This document shows, one piece after another, positions 1-9,277 of a stretch of DNA of 64,000 bases. Made by a program: the position numbers and the translations under genes. Source of the DNA: Pseudomonas sp. SJZ074 (GTDB lineage Bacteria > Pseudomonadota > Gammaproteobacteria > Pseudomonadales > Pseudomonadaceae); the NCBI RefSeq assembly GCF_007828215.1, contig NZ_VIUE01000003.1, positions 248,001 through 312,000 on the forward strand, written 5' to 3'. The notes below the pieces were generated by a model, which worked only from the letters and a program-made list of their open reading frames with translations, had not been told where the DNA came from and made no database searches. Position 1 is the first letter of the stretch. Each line of letters starts with the position of its first letter.

Positions 1-336
1 CAAGTGCTGGAAAATCCGCCGGTTGATACGGTGACGCAAGTACGCCAGGCGCGGCACCAGGCTGATCTGGTAACGGGTCAGGCGCTTGCCCGAATCGCCC
101 TGGGCTACGCTGTAGACCTGACCGTGGACGCCACGCCCCTGCTGATCGAAAGCCAGGTAGGCCTGGCGATGCAGCAGCGATTCCAACGCCAGGTCCGCTC
201 GTTCACTCACCAGTTCCAGATCAAAGCGAAAGGGTTCACTGATGGTTTCCTGGCCCCTGAACTCAAGCACCTTGAGCTCATTCGGCGCGCTGTCGAGCGT
301 CAGGGTGAAACGCGGTTGGTTGGCAGGCGAGAACAT
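1..336 (-). CDS. vgrG: Type VI secretion spike protein VgrG, N-terminal part (runs off the left edge)
   Basis: VgrG trimers form the spike at the tip of the type VI secretion tube and carry effectors. Only the first 112 codons are inside the window; the gene continues leftwards. The frame read from the ATG at 336 begins MFSPANQPRFTLTLDS and contains ALESLLHRQAYLAFD and RGVHGQVYSVAQGD. This is the pattern of the VgrG gp27-like N-terminal domain, where surface-binding and Vgr_GE families start. No strong ribosome binding site is visible before the ATG. The next gene is divergent, with 262 bp between them. No other T6SS gene is in the window, so this may be an orphan vgrG island or the end of a cluster. 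A plus-strand ORF covering the same bases is its antisense shadow. Confidence 0.82.
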   Translation of the reverse strand, partial: MFSPANQPRFTLTLDSAPNELKVLEFRGQETISEPFRFDLELVSERADLALESLLHRQAYLAFDQQGRGVHGQVYSVAQGDSGKRLTRYQISLVPRLAYLRHRINRRIFQHL

Positions 337-598
337 CCGATGTAACTCAGCAGAATGAAAGGCGGGGGATTCTGCATGAGTCCCACGGAGAGTTGATGGG
401 ATGTCATGAAAAACAGATTTGCCTTACAAGCAGGGGGATAGAAGCTGCAAAAGCGCGCTGTATTTTCCGATAGACACTTTCTGCGTCACGACCAGCCGTC
501 GCACGAATGAATCAGTGGTTTCTTACACCAAGACGGCCGTCGGTACTTCACGTGGGCGTGATAACGTTCCGTTGTCGCAAAAAGCAAAGGACGCCCCC

Positions 599-1093
599 AT
601 GACGGCACGTTACGCAAAAATCGCAATGATCCTGGCACTCGCCGCGTTCGCCTTTCTGACCGTGTTCAACAATGTCACGGACTACCGCTCCAATTTCAAT
701 TTCGTCCAGCACGTGCTGAGCATGGATACCACTTTCCCGGACAACGCCGCCCGTTACCGCGCCATCACCCAGCCATGGCTGTGGCACGGCGCCTACTGGC
801 TGATCATCCTCGGCGAAGCGATCACGGCCGGGCTGCTGGGTTATGGTGCCCTGGAGTTGTGGTTGGCACGCCGAGCCGATGCCAGGGTTTTCGCGCAAGC
901 CAAACGCTGGGGCATCGCCGGCCTGACGGTGGGATTCTTCGTCTGGTTCTTTGGTTTCATGGTCATCGGTGGCGAATGGTTTCTGATGTGGCAATCGGAA
1001 ATCTGGAATGGCCAGGATGCCGCGTTCAGGTTCTACATGGCGCTACTGGGCGTTTTGATCTTTCTCAATCAACCCGATGCAGATCCGCACTGA
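599..1093 (+). CDS. DUF2165 family small integral membrane protein
   Basis: The product is 164 residues with four hydrophobic segments: near residues 8-26 (IAMILALAAFAFLTVFN), 62-80 (WHGAYWLIILGEAITAG), 105-128 (WGIAGLTVGFFVWFFGF) and 145-157. The NNVTDYRSNFNFVQHVLSMD and GGEWFLMWQS stretches are typical of the DUF2165 family, predicted inner-membrane proteins of unknown function. The ATG at 599 was chosen over an upstream in-frame start because AAAGGA lies 7 bases before it and the upstream extension has no membrane or family character. The gene stands alone between vgrG and putP, and a REP element follows its stop codon. Confidence 0.82.
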   Translation: MTARYAKIAMILALAAFAFLTVFNNVTDYRSNFNFVQHVLSMDTTFPDNAARYRAITQPWLWHGAYWLIILGEAITAGLLGYGALELWLARRADARVFAQAKRWGIAGLTVGFFVWFFGFMVIGGEWFLMWQSEIWNGQDAAFRFYMALLGVLIFLNQPDADPH

Positions 1094-1099
1094 CCCGTC

Positions 1100-1126
1100 G
1101 CTATCGCGAGCAGGCTCGCTCCCACA
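1100..1126. repeat. Single REP-type element
   Basis: The segment reads GCTATCGCGAGCAGGCTCGC followed by TCCCACA. It is the same core that recurs, in either orientation, at 9171-9264, 31061-31153 and 49691-49790. It is an extragenic, partly palindromic repeat of the kind abundant in fluorescent Pseudomonas, lying just after the DUF2165 stop codon. Here it occurs as a single copy. Confidence 0.8.
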
Positions 1127-1156
1127 AGGATTGGCGATGTCCCCAGGAGATCACGC

Positions 1157-1196
1157 ATAAAAAAAACGGCCCGTCTCCATTGGCGACGGGCCGTTT
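1157..1196 (-). terminator. Rho-independent terminator of putP
   Basis: A perfect 12-bp stem (AAACGGCCCGTC at 1164-1175 with GACGGGCCGTTT at 1185-1196) closes a 9-nt loop. Read on the minus strand, the hairpin lies 44 bases after the putP stop and is followed at once by a run of T residues (the A run at 1158-1166). Confidence 0.9.
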
Positions 1197-1240
1197 CTCG
1201 ATACAGCCTTCAGCGAGCCATCAGTGCTCGCCGAACAGAC

Positions 1241-2725
1241 TTACTGATTCAGGCGGAAATCTTTTTCGGCTGCTTCGAAGCGCTGCAGCATACCGGCGGT
1301 AGGCGTGCCGATCTTGCTGACAACATAGATGGCCAGGCTAGCGAAGATGAAGCCCGGGATGATTTCGTATAGACCCAGCAGCTCGAAGTGCTTCCAGACG
1401 ATTACGGTAATCGCACCCACCAGGATGCCCGCCAGTGCGCCGTTACGGGTCATGTTTTTCCAGATGACGGAGATCAGGACCACAGGACCGAATGCGGCAC
1501 CGAAACCGGCCCAGGCGTAGCTCACCAGACCCAGTACACGGTTGCTCGGGTTGGCAGCCAGGGCAATGGCGACCAACGCCACCAGCAGCACCATGGCACG
1601 GCCGACCCAGACCAGTTCCAGCTGGGAAGCATTCTTGCGCAGGAAGGTTTTGTAGAAGTCTTCGGTCAGGGCGCTGGAGCACACCAACAACTGGCAGCTC
1701 AGGGTACTCATCACGGCGGCCAGGATGGCCGACAGCAGTACACCGGCAATCCATGGGTTGAAGAGGATCTTCGCCAACTCGATGAACACGCGCTCAGGGT
1801 TCTCGCTCACAGGGCCGGCCACATCCGGATGTGCAGAGAAGTACGCGATGCCGAAGAAGCCGACGGCCACGGTGCCGCCCAGGCACAGGATCATCCAGGT
1901 CATGGAGATACGACGGGCCTTGGCGATGGACTTGACCGAATCAGCGGCCATGAAGCGCGCCAGGATGTGCGGCTGGCCGAAGTAGCCCAGGCCCCAGCCC
2001 ATCAGCGAGATGATGCCGATGAAGGTGGTGTTCTTCAGCATGTCGAACGACGTCGGGTCTTTTGCCTCGATGGCCAGGAACGTGGTGTCCACGCCGCCGG
2101 TGGCCAGCAATACGATGATCGGTGTCAGGATCAGCGCGAAGATCATCAGGGTGGCTTGTACCGTATCGGTCCAGCTCACAGCCAGGAAACCACCCACGAA
2201 GGTGTAGGCGATGGTCGCTGCGGCACCGGCCCACAATGCGGTCTCGTAGGACATGCCGAAGGTGCTTTCGAACAGGCGGGCACCGGCCACGATGCCGGAG
2301 GCGCAATAGATGGTGAAGAATACCAGGATCACCACTGCAGAGATGATGCGCAGCAGGCCGCTCTTGTCTTCGAAACGACTGGCGAAGTAATCCGGCAGCG
2401 TCAGCGCGTCGCCGTTATGCTCGGTCTGTACCCGCAGGCGACCGGCGACGAACAGCCAGTTCAGGTAGGCGCCGATGACCAGGCCGATGGCGATCCAGCT
2501 TTCCGACAGGCCGGACATATAGATGGCACCGGGCAAACCCATCAACAACCAGCCACTCATGTCCGAGGCACCGGCGGACAATGCGGTCACAACGCTGCCC
2601 AGGCTGCGGCCGCCCAGGATGTAATCGGAAAGGTTGTTGGTGGAGCGATAAGCCATCAGGCCGATCAGGACCATGGCTGCGATGTAGATCACGAAGGTGA
2701 TCAGGGTTGGATTACTAACACTCAT
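1241..2725 (-). CDS. putP: Sodium/proline symporter PutP
   Basis: Sodium-coupled high-affinity proline importer of the SSSF (solute:sodium symporter) family, in the inner membrane. The 494-residue length matches PutP of enterobacteria and pseudomonads (about 500 residues, 13 membrane spans). Asp55 and Ser57 in SDMSGWL match the sodium-site residues known from E. coli PutP. The AAVMSTLSCQLLV segment carries the Ser-Thr pair that corresponds to Ser340/Thr341 of the E. coli protein. The gene is divergent from putA, which catabolises the imported proline. The 457-bp intergenic region holds GTTGCA repeats expected to bind PutA as a repressor. The gene is followed by a strong terminator. Confidence 0.96.
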   Translation of the reverse strand: MSVSNPTLITFVIYIAAMVLIGLMAYRSTNNLSDYILGGRSLGSVVTALSAGASDMSGWLLMGLPGAIYMSGLSESWIAIGLVIGAYLNWLFVAGRLRVQTEHNGDALTLPDYFASRFEDKSGLLRIISAVVILVFFTIYCASGIVAGARLFESTFGMSYETALWAGAAATIAYTFVGGFLAVSWTDTVQATLMIFALILTPIIVLLATGGVDTTFLAIEAKDPTSFDMLKNTTFIGIISLMGWGLGYFGQPHILARFMAADSVKSIAKARRISMTWMILCLGGTVAVGFFGIAYFSAHPDVAGPVSENPERVFIELAKILFNPWIAGVLLSAILAAVMSTLSCQLLVCSSALTEDFYKTFLRKNASQLELVWVGRAMVLLVALVAIALAANPSNRVLGLVSYAWAGFGAAFGPVVLISVIWKNMTRNGALAGILVGAITVIVWKHFELLGLYEIIPGFIFASLAIYVVSKIGTPTAGMLQRFEAAEKDFRLNQ

Positions 2726-2871
2726 GAGTTACGCCCTGGCTTTGTTTTTATGTAGCGGTGGCAGAGAAAGCGTCGACGACGAAGACGTGTAGCGACGATT
2801 TGCAGGCCCGCGAATGTATGACTGATGTTTCCCCAGGAAAGCCATCAGCCGATGCCCCTCGGCTTGAACCG

Positions 2872-3110
2872 GTTGCACCTTGGCCGCGAATGCTATTCAA
2901 CAAACGAAATAAGGTGCAACCAGTTTCGCTCAAATCAGTTGCACCTGATCGGTTTTCTCAAAAAAAGTGGTTTTTTGCTCCCTTTTAGTGCAGTTAATCA
3001 GGTCCGGCTAGAAGCCAAAGCACTAAGGCAGTGCAAGGTAGACATGCCGAGGTTTTATTCCTGACGAGCTGTCTGATATTTCGTCAAAAAAAGGGTTGCA
3101 CCCGGTTGCA
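2872..3110. promoter_or_regulatory. putP-putA control region with five GTTGCA motifs (predicted PutA operators)
   Basis: GTTGCA occurs at 2872-2877, 2938-2943, 3095-3100 and 3105-3110 on the plus strand and at 2915-2920 on the minus strand, usually inside a longer GGTTGCACC. From established work, the ribbon-helix-helix domain of E. coli PutA recognises GTTGCA in its put control region. The PutA encoded here keeps such an N-terminal domain. The two closest copies are 10 bp apart, one helical turn. I infer that they are autoregulatory operators for both divergent genes. Apart from these motifs, the whole 2726-3182 gap holds only leader sequence, including GAGGAT 8 bases before the putA ATG. 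Confidence 0.78.
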
Positions 3111-3182
3111 CCTCAATCAGCTCGCAGCTAATCTTGCGCCAGCTGATGCCACGCCGTACGTGGTAAACATGAGGATAAAAAT

Positions 3183-6100
3183 ATGGCTACCACCACCCTT
3201 GGGGTCAAACTCGATGACCCGACCCGCGAACGCCTGAAGGCGGCCGCGACCTCGATTGATCGCACACCTCACTGGCTGATCAAGCAGGCAATTTTCAATT
3301 ACCTGGAAAAACTCGAGGGTGGTGCAACCCTGACCGAGCTGAACGGCTCGATCCGCGCAGAGGGCGACGACGCTGGCGATGTCCAGGTCGACCACGCCCA
3401 CCAATGTTTCCTGGAATTTGCCGAGAGCATCTTGCCGCAATCGGTCCTGCGCGCCTCCATCACCGCCGCTTACCGTCGCCCCGAGCCGGAAGTGGTGCCA
3501 ATGCTGATCGAACAGGCTCGCCTGCCGGCCGAAATGGCCGAAGCCACCAACAAGCTGGCGGCGTCGATTGCAGAGAAACTGCGCAATCAGAAGAGTGCCG
3601 GTGGTCGTGCCGGTATAGTCCAGGGCCTGTTGCAGGAGTTCTCCCTGTCCTCCCAGGAAGGCGTGGCACTGATGTGTCTGGCCGAAGCACTGTTGCGCAT
3701 CCCGGACAAAGGCACACGTGATGCGCTGATCCGCGACAAGATCAGCACCGGCAACTGGCAGCCGCATCTGGGCAACAGCCCGTCACTGTTCGTCAATGCC
3801 GCGACCTGGGGCCTGCTGCTGACCGGCAAACTGGTCGCCACCCACAACGAAGCCGGCCTGACTTCGTCCCTGAGCCGTATTATTGGCAAAAGCGGCGAGC
3901 CGATGATCCGCAAGGGCGTCGACATGGCCATGCGCCTGATGGGCGAGCAGTTCGTCACCGGCGAAACCATCGCCGAAGCCCTGGCCAACGCCAGCAAATT
4001 CGAATCCAAGGGTTTCCGCTATTCCTATGACATGCTGGGTGAAGCCGCACTCACCGAGCATGACGCCCAGAAATACCTGGCCTCGTACGAACAAGCCATT
4101 CATTCCATCGGCAAGGCTTCCCATGGCCGTGGGATCTATGAAGGCCCTGGCATCTCCATCAAGCTCTCGGCCCTGCACCCGCGTTACAGCCGCGCCCAGT
4201 ACGAACGCGTCATGGACGAGTTGTACCCACGCCTGCTGTCGCTGACCCTGCTGGCCAAGCAATACGACATCGGCCTGAACATCGACGCCGAAGAAGCCGA
4301 CCGTCTCGAACTGTCCCTGGATCTGCTGGAGCGCCTGTGCTTCGAGCCGAAGCTGACCGGTTGGAACGGCATTGGCTTCGTGATCCAGGCCTACCAGAAG
4401 CGCTGCCCGTATGTGATCGACTACGTCATCGACCTGGCCCGCCGCAGCCGTCATCGCCTGATGATTCGCCTGGTAAAAGGTGCCTATTGGGACAGCGAGA
4501 TCAAGCGTGCCCAGGTCGAGGGTCTGGAAGGTTATCCGGTGTATACCCGCAAGGTGTACACCGACGTTTCCTACATCGCTTGCGCGCGCAAGCTGTTGTC
4601 GGTACCGGAAGTCATCTACCCGCAGTTCGCCACACACAACGCCCATACGCTGTCGGCCATCTATCACATCGCCGGTCAGAACTATTACCCAGGGCAGTAC
4701 GAATTCCAGTGCCTGCACGGCATGGGTGAACCTCTGTACGAACAGGTTGTAGGCAAGGTTTCCGAAGGCAAGCTGAACCGTCCGTGCCGCGTGTACGCCC
4801 CGGTCGGTACCCACGAGACGCTGCTGGCCTACCTGGTCCGTCGCTTGTTGGAAAACGGCGCCAACACCTCGTTCGTCAACCGCATCGCCGACCAGTCGAT
4901 TTCCATTCAGGAACTGGTAGCCGACCCGGTTGCCAGCATCGAGCAGATGGCGACCCTGGAAGGCGGTTTCGGCCTGCCGCACCCACGCATTCCGCTACCG
5001 CGTGACCTGTACGGCAGCGAACGCGCCAACTCCAGCGGCATCGACATGGCCAACGAACATCGCCTGGCCTCGCTGTCCTGCGCCCTGCTGGCGACAGCCC
5101 ACAACGACTGGAAAGCCGCACCGATTCTCGGTTGCGCCGCCAGTGAAGAAACCCCGACGCAGGTTTTGAACCCCTCCGACCACCGCGATGTGGTCGGCCA
5201 GGTGCAGGAAGCCACGGTCGAGGACGTCGACAACGCCATCCAGTGCGCCCTCAACGCCGCACCGATCTGGCAAGCCACGCCACCGGCGGAACGCGCCGCA
5301 ATCCTCGAGCGTGCCGCGGACCTGATGGAAGGCGAGATCCAACCACTGATGGGCCTGCTGGCCCGGGAAGCCGGCAAGACCTTCGCCAACGCCATCGCCG
5401 AGGTCCGCGAAGCGGTGGATTTCCTGCGCTACTACGCGGTACAGGCACGCAACGACTTCAGCAACGATGCCCACCGCCCGCTGGGCCCTGTGGTCTGCAT
5501 CAGCCCGTGGAACTTCCCCCTGGCGATCTTCAGCGGCCAGGTTGCCGCCGCGTTGGCTGCCGGTAACCCGGTACTGGCCAAACCGGCTGAACAAACGCCG
5601 CTGGTTGCCGCCCAAGCCGTGCGCCTGATGCTCGAAGCCGGCATCCCGGAAGGCGTGCTGCAGCTGCTACCGGGCCGTGGCGAAACCGTCGGTGCCCGAC
5701 TGGTGGGCGACGAGCGGGTCAAGGGTGTGATGTTCACCGGGTCCACCGAAGTCGCCCGTTTGCTGCAACGCAACATCGCCGGTCGCCTGGACAACCAGGG
5801 TCGCCCGATCCCGCTGATCGCCGAAACCGGCGGTCAGAACGCCATGATCGTCGACTCATCGGCCCTGACCGAACAAGTCGTGATCGACGTGGTGTCGTCG
5901 GCCTTCGACAGCGCCGGTCAGCGTTGCTCGGCCTTGCGGGTCCTGTGCTTGCAGGAAGACTCCGCAGACCGCGTCATCGAAATGCTCAAGGGTGCCATGG
6001 CCGAATCGCGCCTCGGCAATCCTGAGCGCCTGTCCGTCGACATCGGTCCGGTGATCGATGCCGAAGCCAAGGCTGGCATCGAGAAGCACATCCAGGCCAT

Positions 6101-7136
6101 GCGCGACAAAGGTCGCACCGTGTACCAGATGGCAATCGCCGACAGCGACGAGTGCAAACGCGGCACCTTCGTGATGCCCACCCTTATCGAGCTGGAAAGC
6201 TTCGATGAACTGCAACGCGAGATCTTTGGTCCGGTGCTGCACGTGGTGCGCTACAAGCGCAAGGAACTGGATCAGTTGATCAATCAGATCAATGCCTCCG
6301 GCTACGGCCTGACCCTGGGCGTGCATACCCGCATCGACGAAACCATCGCCAAGGTGATCGACAACGTCCATGCCGGTAACGTCTATGTAAACCGCAACAT
6401 TGTCGGTGCCGTGGTCGGTGTACAGCCGTTCGGTGGCGAAGGCCTGTCGGGCACCGGTCCGAAAGCCGGTGGTCCGCTTTACCTGTACCGTTTGCTGTCG
6501 ACACGTCCTACCGATGCGATCCAGCAATCCTTCGTCCGTAGCGACGCTGTCAGCGCTCCGGACATGCGCTTGCGTGAAGCCATGAGTAAGCCGCTGACCG
6601 CCCTGCAAGCCTGGGCCGACAGTCAGAAACTCGCTGAACTGAGCACCTTGTGCGTGCAGTTCGCAGCCCAGTCGCAAAGCGGTATCACCCGCCAGCTGAC
6701 CGGCCCGACCGGGGAACGCAACAGCTACGCCATCCTGCCCCGCGAGCACATACTCTGTCTGGCCGACGTGGAAGGCGATCTGCTGACGCAACTGGCTGCC
6801 GTACTGGCCGTGGGTGGCTCGGCCGTGTGGCCGGAAACCGACACGAGCAAGGCCCTGTTCGCACGTTTGCCGAAGGACATTCAGGCGCGCATCCAGCGCG
6901 TTTCCGACTGGACCAAGGACGATGTGGTGTACGACGCGGTCCTGCATCACGGCGACTCGGATCAACTGCGCAGCGTTTGCCAGCAAGTGGCCAAACGTGC
7001 CGGCGCCATCGTCGGGGTCCATGGCCTGTCCCAGGGCGAAACCGGCATTGCACTGGAACGCCTGGTGATCGAGCGAGCGTTGAGCGTCAACACCGCTGCG
7101 GCGGGCGGTAACGCCAGTCTGATGACCATCGGTTAA
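3183..7136 (+). CDS. putA: Trifunctional transcriptional regulator / proline dehydrogenase / L-glutamate gamma-semialdehyde dehydrogenase PutA
   Basis: PutA oxidises proline to glutamate in two steps and represses put genes when proline is absent. At 1317 residues it is the long trifunctional type. Residues 1-47 (TTLGVKLDDPTRERLKAAA and onward) are the ribbon-helix-helix DNA-binding domain. The FAD-dependent proline dehydrogenase barrel spans about 190-560 and contains LMIRLVKGAYWDSE. The NAD-dependent dehydrogenase lies at about 640-1110, with the nucleophile Cys915 in SAGQRCSALR and a C-terminal GGEGLSGTGPKAGGP. The remaining roughly 200 residues are the extra domain seen only in long PutAs. 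A GAGGA site sits 8 bases before the ATG. It is peripherally membrane-associated when reduced, in E. coli. Confidence 0.96.
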   Translation: MATTTLGVKLDDPTRERLKAAATSIDRTPHWLIKQAIFNYLEKLEGGATLTELNGSIRAEGDDAGDVQVDHAHQCFLEFAESILPQSVLRASITAAYRRPEPEVVPMLIEQARLPAEMAEATNKLAASIAEKLRNQKSAGGRAGIVQGLLQEFSLSSQEGVALMCLAEALLRIPDKGTRDALIRDKISTGNWQPHLGNSPSLFVNAATWGLLLTGKLVATHNEAGLTSSLSRIIGKSGEPMIRKGVDMAMRLMGEQFVTGETIAEALANASKFESKGFRYSYDMLGEAALTEHDAQKYLASYEQAIHSIGKASHGRGIYEGPGISIKLSALHPRYSRAQYERVMDELYPRLLSLTLLAKQYDIGLNIDAEEADRLELSLDLLERLCFEPKLTGWNGIGFVIQAYQKRCPYVIDYVIDLARRSRHRLMIRLVKGAYWDSEIKRAQVEGLEGYPVYTRKVYTDVSYIACARKLLSVPEVIYPQFATHNAHTLSAIYHIAGQNYYPGQYEFQCLHGMGEPLYEQVVGKVSEGKLNRPCRVYAPVGTHETLLAYLVRRLLENGANTSFVNRIADQSISIQELVADPVASIEQMATLEGGFGLPHPRIPLPRDLYGSERANSSGIDMANEHRLASLSCALLATAHNDWKAAPILGCAASEETPTQVLNPSDHRDVVGQVQEATVEDVDNAIQCALNAAPIWQATPPAERAAILERAADLMEGEIQPLMGLLAREAGKTFANAIAEVREAVDFLRYYAVQARNDFSNDAHRPLGPVVCISPWNFPLAIFSGQVAAALAAGNPVLAKPAEQTPLVAAQAVRLMLEAGIPEGVLQLLPGRGETVGARLVGDERVKGVMFTGSTEVARLLQRNIAGRLDNQGRPIPLIAETGGQNAMIVDSSALTEQVVIDVVSSAFDSAGQRCSALRVLCLQEDSADRVIEMLKGAMAESRLGNPERLSVDIGPVIDAEAKAGIEKHIQAMRDKGRTVYQMAIADSDECKRGTFVMPTLIELESFDELQREIFGPVLHVVRYKRKELDQLINQINASGYGLTLGVHTRIDETIAKVIDNVHAGNVYVNRNIVGAVVGVQPFGGEGLSGTGPKAGGPLYLYRLLSTRPTDAIQQSFVRSDAVSAPDMRLREAMSKPLTALQAWADSQKLAELSTLCVQFAAQSQSGITRQLTGPTGERNSYAILPREHILCLADVEGDLLTQLAAVLAVGGSAVWPETDTSKALFARLPKDIQARIQRVSDWTKDDVVYDAVLHHGDSDQLRSVCQQVAKRAGAIVGVHGLSQGETGIALERLVIERALSVNTAAAGGNASLMTIG

Positions 7137-7150
7137 ACGCAGCTGCGGGT

Positions 7151-7216
7151 TTCAAGCGGCAAGCGGCAAGTAAGAGCCAAGACAATCCTGCTCTTACTTG
7201 AAGCTTGCCGCTTGAA
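7151..7216. repeat. Long imperfect inverted repeat after putA
   Basis: The arms TTCAAGCGGCAAGC...CAAGTAAGAGC (7151-7177) and GCTCTTACTTGAAGCTTGCCGCTTGAA (7190-7216) are complementary apart from a few bases. The AAGCGGCAAGC core is a second common extragenic palindrome type in Pseudomonas. It lies 14 bases after the putA stop and could also end putA transcription, but it lacks a T run. Confidence 0.7.
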
Positions 7217-7309
7217 GCTTGTGCTGCTCTATCACCCCCATCAATCATCCTGTTCAGCCTCTATTCCCGGTTCTAGACTCGGCCCCATTCCAAAGAAAGG
7301 TAGGCCGCC

Positions 7310-9112
7310 ATGTCCGAGACGTTGCTCAGTTCCCGCAATCTGGCTTTCGAGCTGTATGAAGTCCTCGATGCCGAGGGCCTGACCCAGCGCGAGCGGTTCG
7401 CCGAGCACAATCGCGAAACTTTCGATGCGGCCATCGGTACAGCCCTTAGCATCGCCGAGAAATACTTCGCGCCGCACAACCGCAAGAACGATGAAAACGA
7501 GCCCCGTTATGAGAACGGCGAGGCGATCCTGATTCCAGAAGTGAAGCCGGCCGTGGATGCCTTCCTGGAGGCTGGTTTTCTCAACGCAGCGCGCAGCTTC
7601 GAGGCCGGCGGCATGCAACTGCCGACGTTGTTGTCCCAAGCCTGCTTCGCCCATTTTCAATCCGCCAATGCCGCGTCGACTTCCTATCCGTTCCTGACCA
7701 TGGGCGCGGCGAACCTGATCGAAAGCTTTGGCGACGAGGAGCAGAAACGCCGCTTCCTGCAGCCGATGATCGAGGGTCGCTTCTTCGGCACCATGGCCCT
7801 GACCGAACCCCATGCGGGCTCTTCGCTAGCGGATATCCGTACACGTGCAGAGCCGGCGTCCGACGGCACCTATCGACTCAAGGGCAACAAGATCTTCATT
7901 TCCGGAGGCGATCATCCGCTGTCGGAAAACATCGTGCACATGGTCCTGGCAAAACTGCCGGACGCTCCGCCAGGCGTGAAGGGCATCTCGCTGTTTATCG
8001 TGCCCAAGTTCCTGGTCAACGACGACGGCAGCCTCGGCCAGCGCAACGACGTGCTCCTGGCCGGGTTGTTCCACAAGATGGGCTGGCGCGGGACCACGTC
8101 CACGGCGCTGAACTTCGGCGACAACGGTGAATGTGTCGGTTACCTCGTGGGGAAACCGCACCACGGGTTGAGCTACATGTTCCAGATGATGAACGAGGCG
8201 CGGATCGGTGTCGGGATGGGCGCGGTAATGCTGGGATACGCCGGCTATCTGTATTCCCTCGACTACGCCCGCGAACGCCCACAGGGCCGGGTACCCGACA
8301 GCAAGGACCCGACCACCGCTCCCGTGGCGATCATCCAGCATGCCGATGTACGCCGCATGCTGCTGACCCAGAAGGCCTACGTCGAAGGCTCGTTTGACCT
8401 GGGCCTGTATGCCGCGCGGCTGTTCGACGATACCACCACCCTTCAAAGCGAGACCGAGCGCAGACGCGCCCACGAGTTGCTGGACCTGCTGACCCCGATC
8501 GTCAAATCCTGGCCCTCGGAGTTCTGCCTGAAGGCCAACGAACTGGCGATCCAGATACTCGGCGGGCATGGCTACACCCGCGAGTACCCGGTCGAGCAGT
8601 ATTACCGCGACAACCGCCTGAATCCGATCCACGAAGGCACCCACGGCATCCAGTCCCTGGACCTGCTGGGACGCAAACTGGCGCAGAACGGCGGCGCCGG
8701 GCTCAAGCAATTGATCCGCCTGGTGGCCGATACCACCGAACGCGCCCAGGCGCATGCATCATTGACGGACCTGCGTCAGCCATTGGAGGCCCTGGTAGCG
8801 CGCCTGCAATCAGTCACTCTGGGTCTACTGACCGACCTGGCCCAAGGCAAGGTCAACAGCAGCCTCGCCAACTCGGCCCTGTACCTCAAGGTGTTTGGGC
8901 ATATGGTGATCGGCTGGCGCTGGTTGGAACAGGCCATTCGCGCCGAGGAGGGCCTGGCCAGGGGCAATCTCGCGGACAGCGACTTCTACAAAGGCAAGCT
9001 GCAAGCGGCGAGGTATTTCCTGACGTGGGAAATACCGGGTTGTCATCATGAGCTGGCACTGCTCGAAGCACGGGACGGTACGTGTCTTGAAATGCGGGAT
9101 GAGTGGTTCTGA
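7310..9112 (+). CDS. Acyl-CoA dehydrogenase with C-terminal extension domain (DmdC-like length class)
   Basis: FAD-dependent oxidation of an acyl-CoA thioester to the 2-enoyl-CoA. The 600-residue protein has the usual three-part acyl-CoA dehydrogenase core: TMALTEPHAGSSLADI for the flavin/middle domain, NEARIGVGMGAVMLGYAGY, ANELAIQILGGHGYTREYPVEQ, then HEGTHGIQSLDLLGRK. The Glu in IHEGTHG is the expected catalytic base position. After about residue 470 comes the extra helical domain seen in the approximately 600-residue family that includes methylthiopropionyl-CoA dehydrogenase DmdC. Substrate cannot be deduced: no other beta-oxidation or sulfur gene is adjacent. AAAGG precedes the ATG. Monocistronic between putA and a REP pair. 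Confidence 0.87.
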   Translation: MSETLLSSRNLAFELYEVLDAEGLTQRERFAEHNRETFDAAIGTALSIAEKYFAPHNRKNDENEPRYENGEAILIPEVKPAVDAFLEAGFLNAARSFEAGGMQLPTLLSQACFAHFQSANAASTSYPFLTMGAANLIESFGDEEQKRRFLQPMIEGRFFGTMALTEPHAGSSLADIRTRAEPASDGTYRLKGNKIFISGGDHPLSENIVHMVLAKLPDAPPGVKGISLFIVPKFLVNDDGSLGQRNDVLLAGLFHKMGWRGTTSTALNFGDNGECVGYLVGKPHHGLSYMFQMMNEARIGVGMGAVMLGYAGYLYSLDYARERPQGRVPDSKDPTTAPVAIIQHADVRRMLLTQKAYVEGSFDLGLYAARLFDDTTTLQSETERRRAHELLDLLTPIVKSWPSEFCLKANELAIQILGGHGYTREYPVEQYYRDNRLNPIHEGTHGIQSLDLLGRKLAQNGGAGLKQLIRLVADTTERAQAHASLTDLRQPLEALVARLQSVTLGLLTDLAQGKVNSSLANSALYLKVFGHMVIGWRWLEQAIRAEEGLARGNLADSDFYKGKLQAARYFLTWEIPGCHHELALLEARDGTCLEMRDEWF

Positions 9113-9170
9113 TCCGGGTTTTGTAGCGTGGCGCAAATCGCTTGAACACTGATTGAGCGGTCACCCAAAT

Positions 9171-9264
9171 CCACTGTGGGAGCGGGCTTGCTCGCGAAGA
9201 CGGCACTACATTCAGCACTGAAGCAAGCTGATCCACCGCCTTCGCGAGCAAGCCCGCTCCCACA
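9171..9264. repeat. Inverted pair of REP elements
   Basis: CCACTGTGGGAGCGGGCTTG...CTCGCGAAG (from 9171) faces CTTCGCGAGCAAGCCCGC...TCCCACAG (to 9264), with about 40 bases between. The two copies form a large cruciform-capable unit between the convergent acyl-CoA dehydrogenase and zapA-like genes. Confidence 0.87.
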
Positions 9265-9277
9265 GGTCATCATCCAT

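Noticed and set aside
4..345. Plus-strand 113-codon reading frame at the left edge
   Set aside because: It is the exact antisense of the VgrG N-terminal frame, which has clear family motifs; the plus-strand translation has none.
9113..9277. 6S RNA expected next to zapA
   Set aside because: The gap is only 165 bp and mostly a REP pair; I see no 6S-like long imperfect hairpin.
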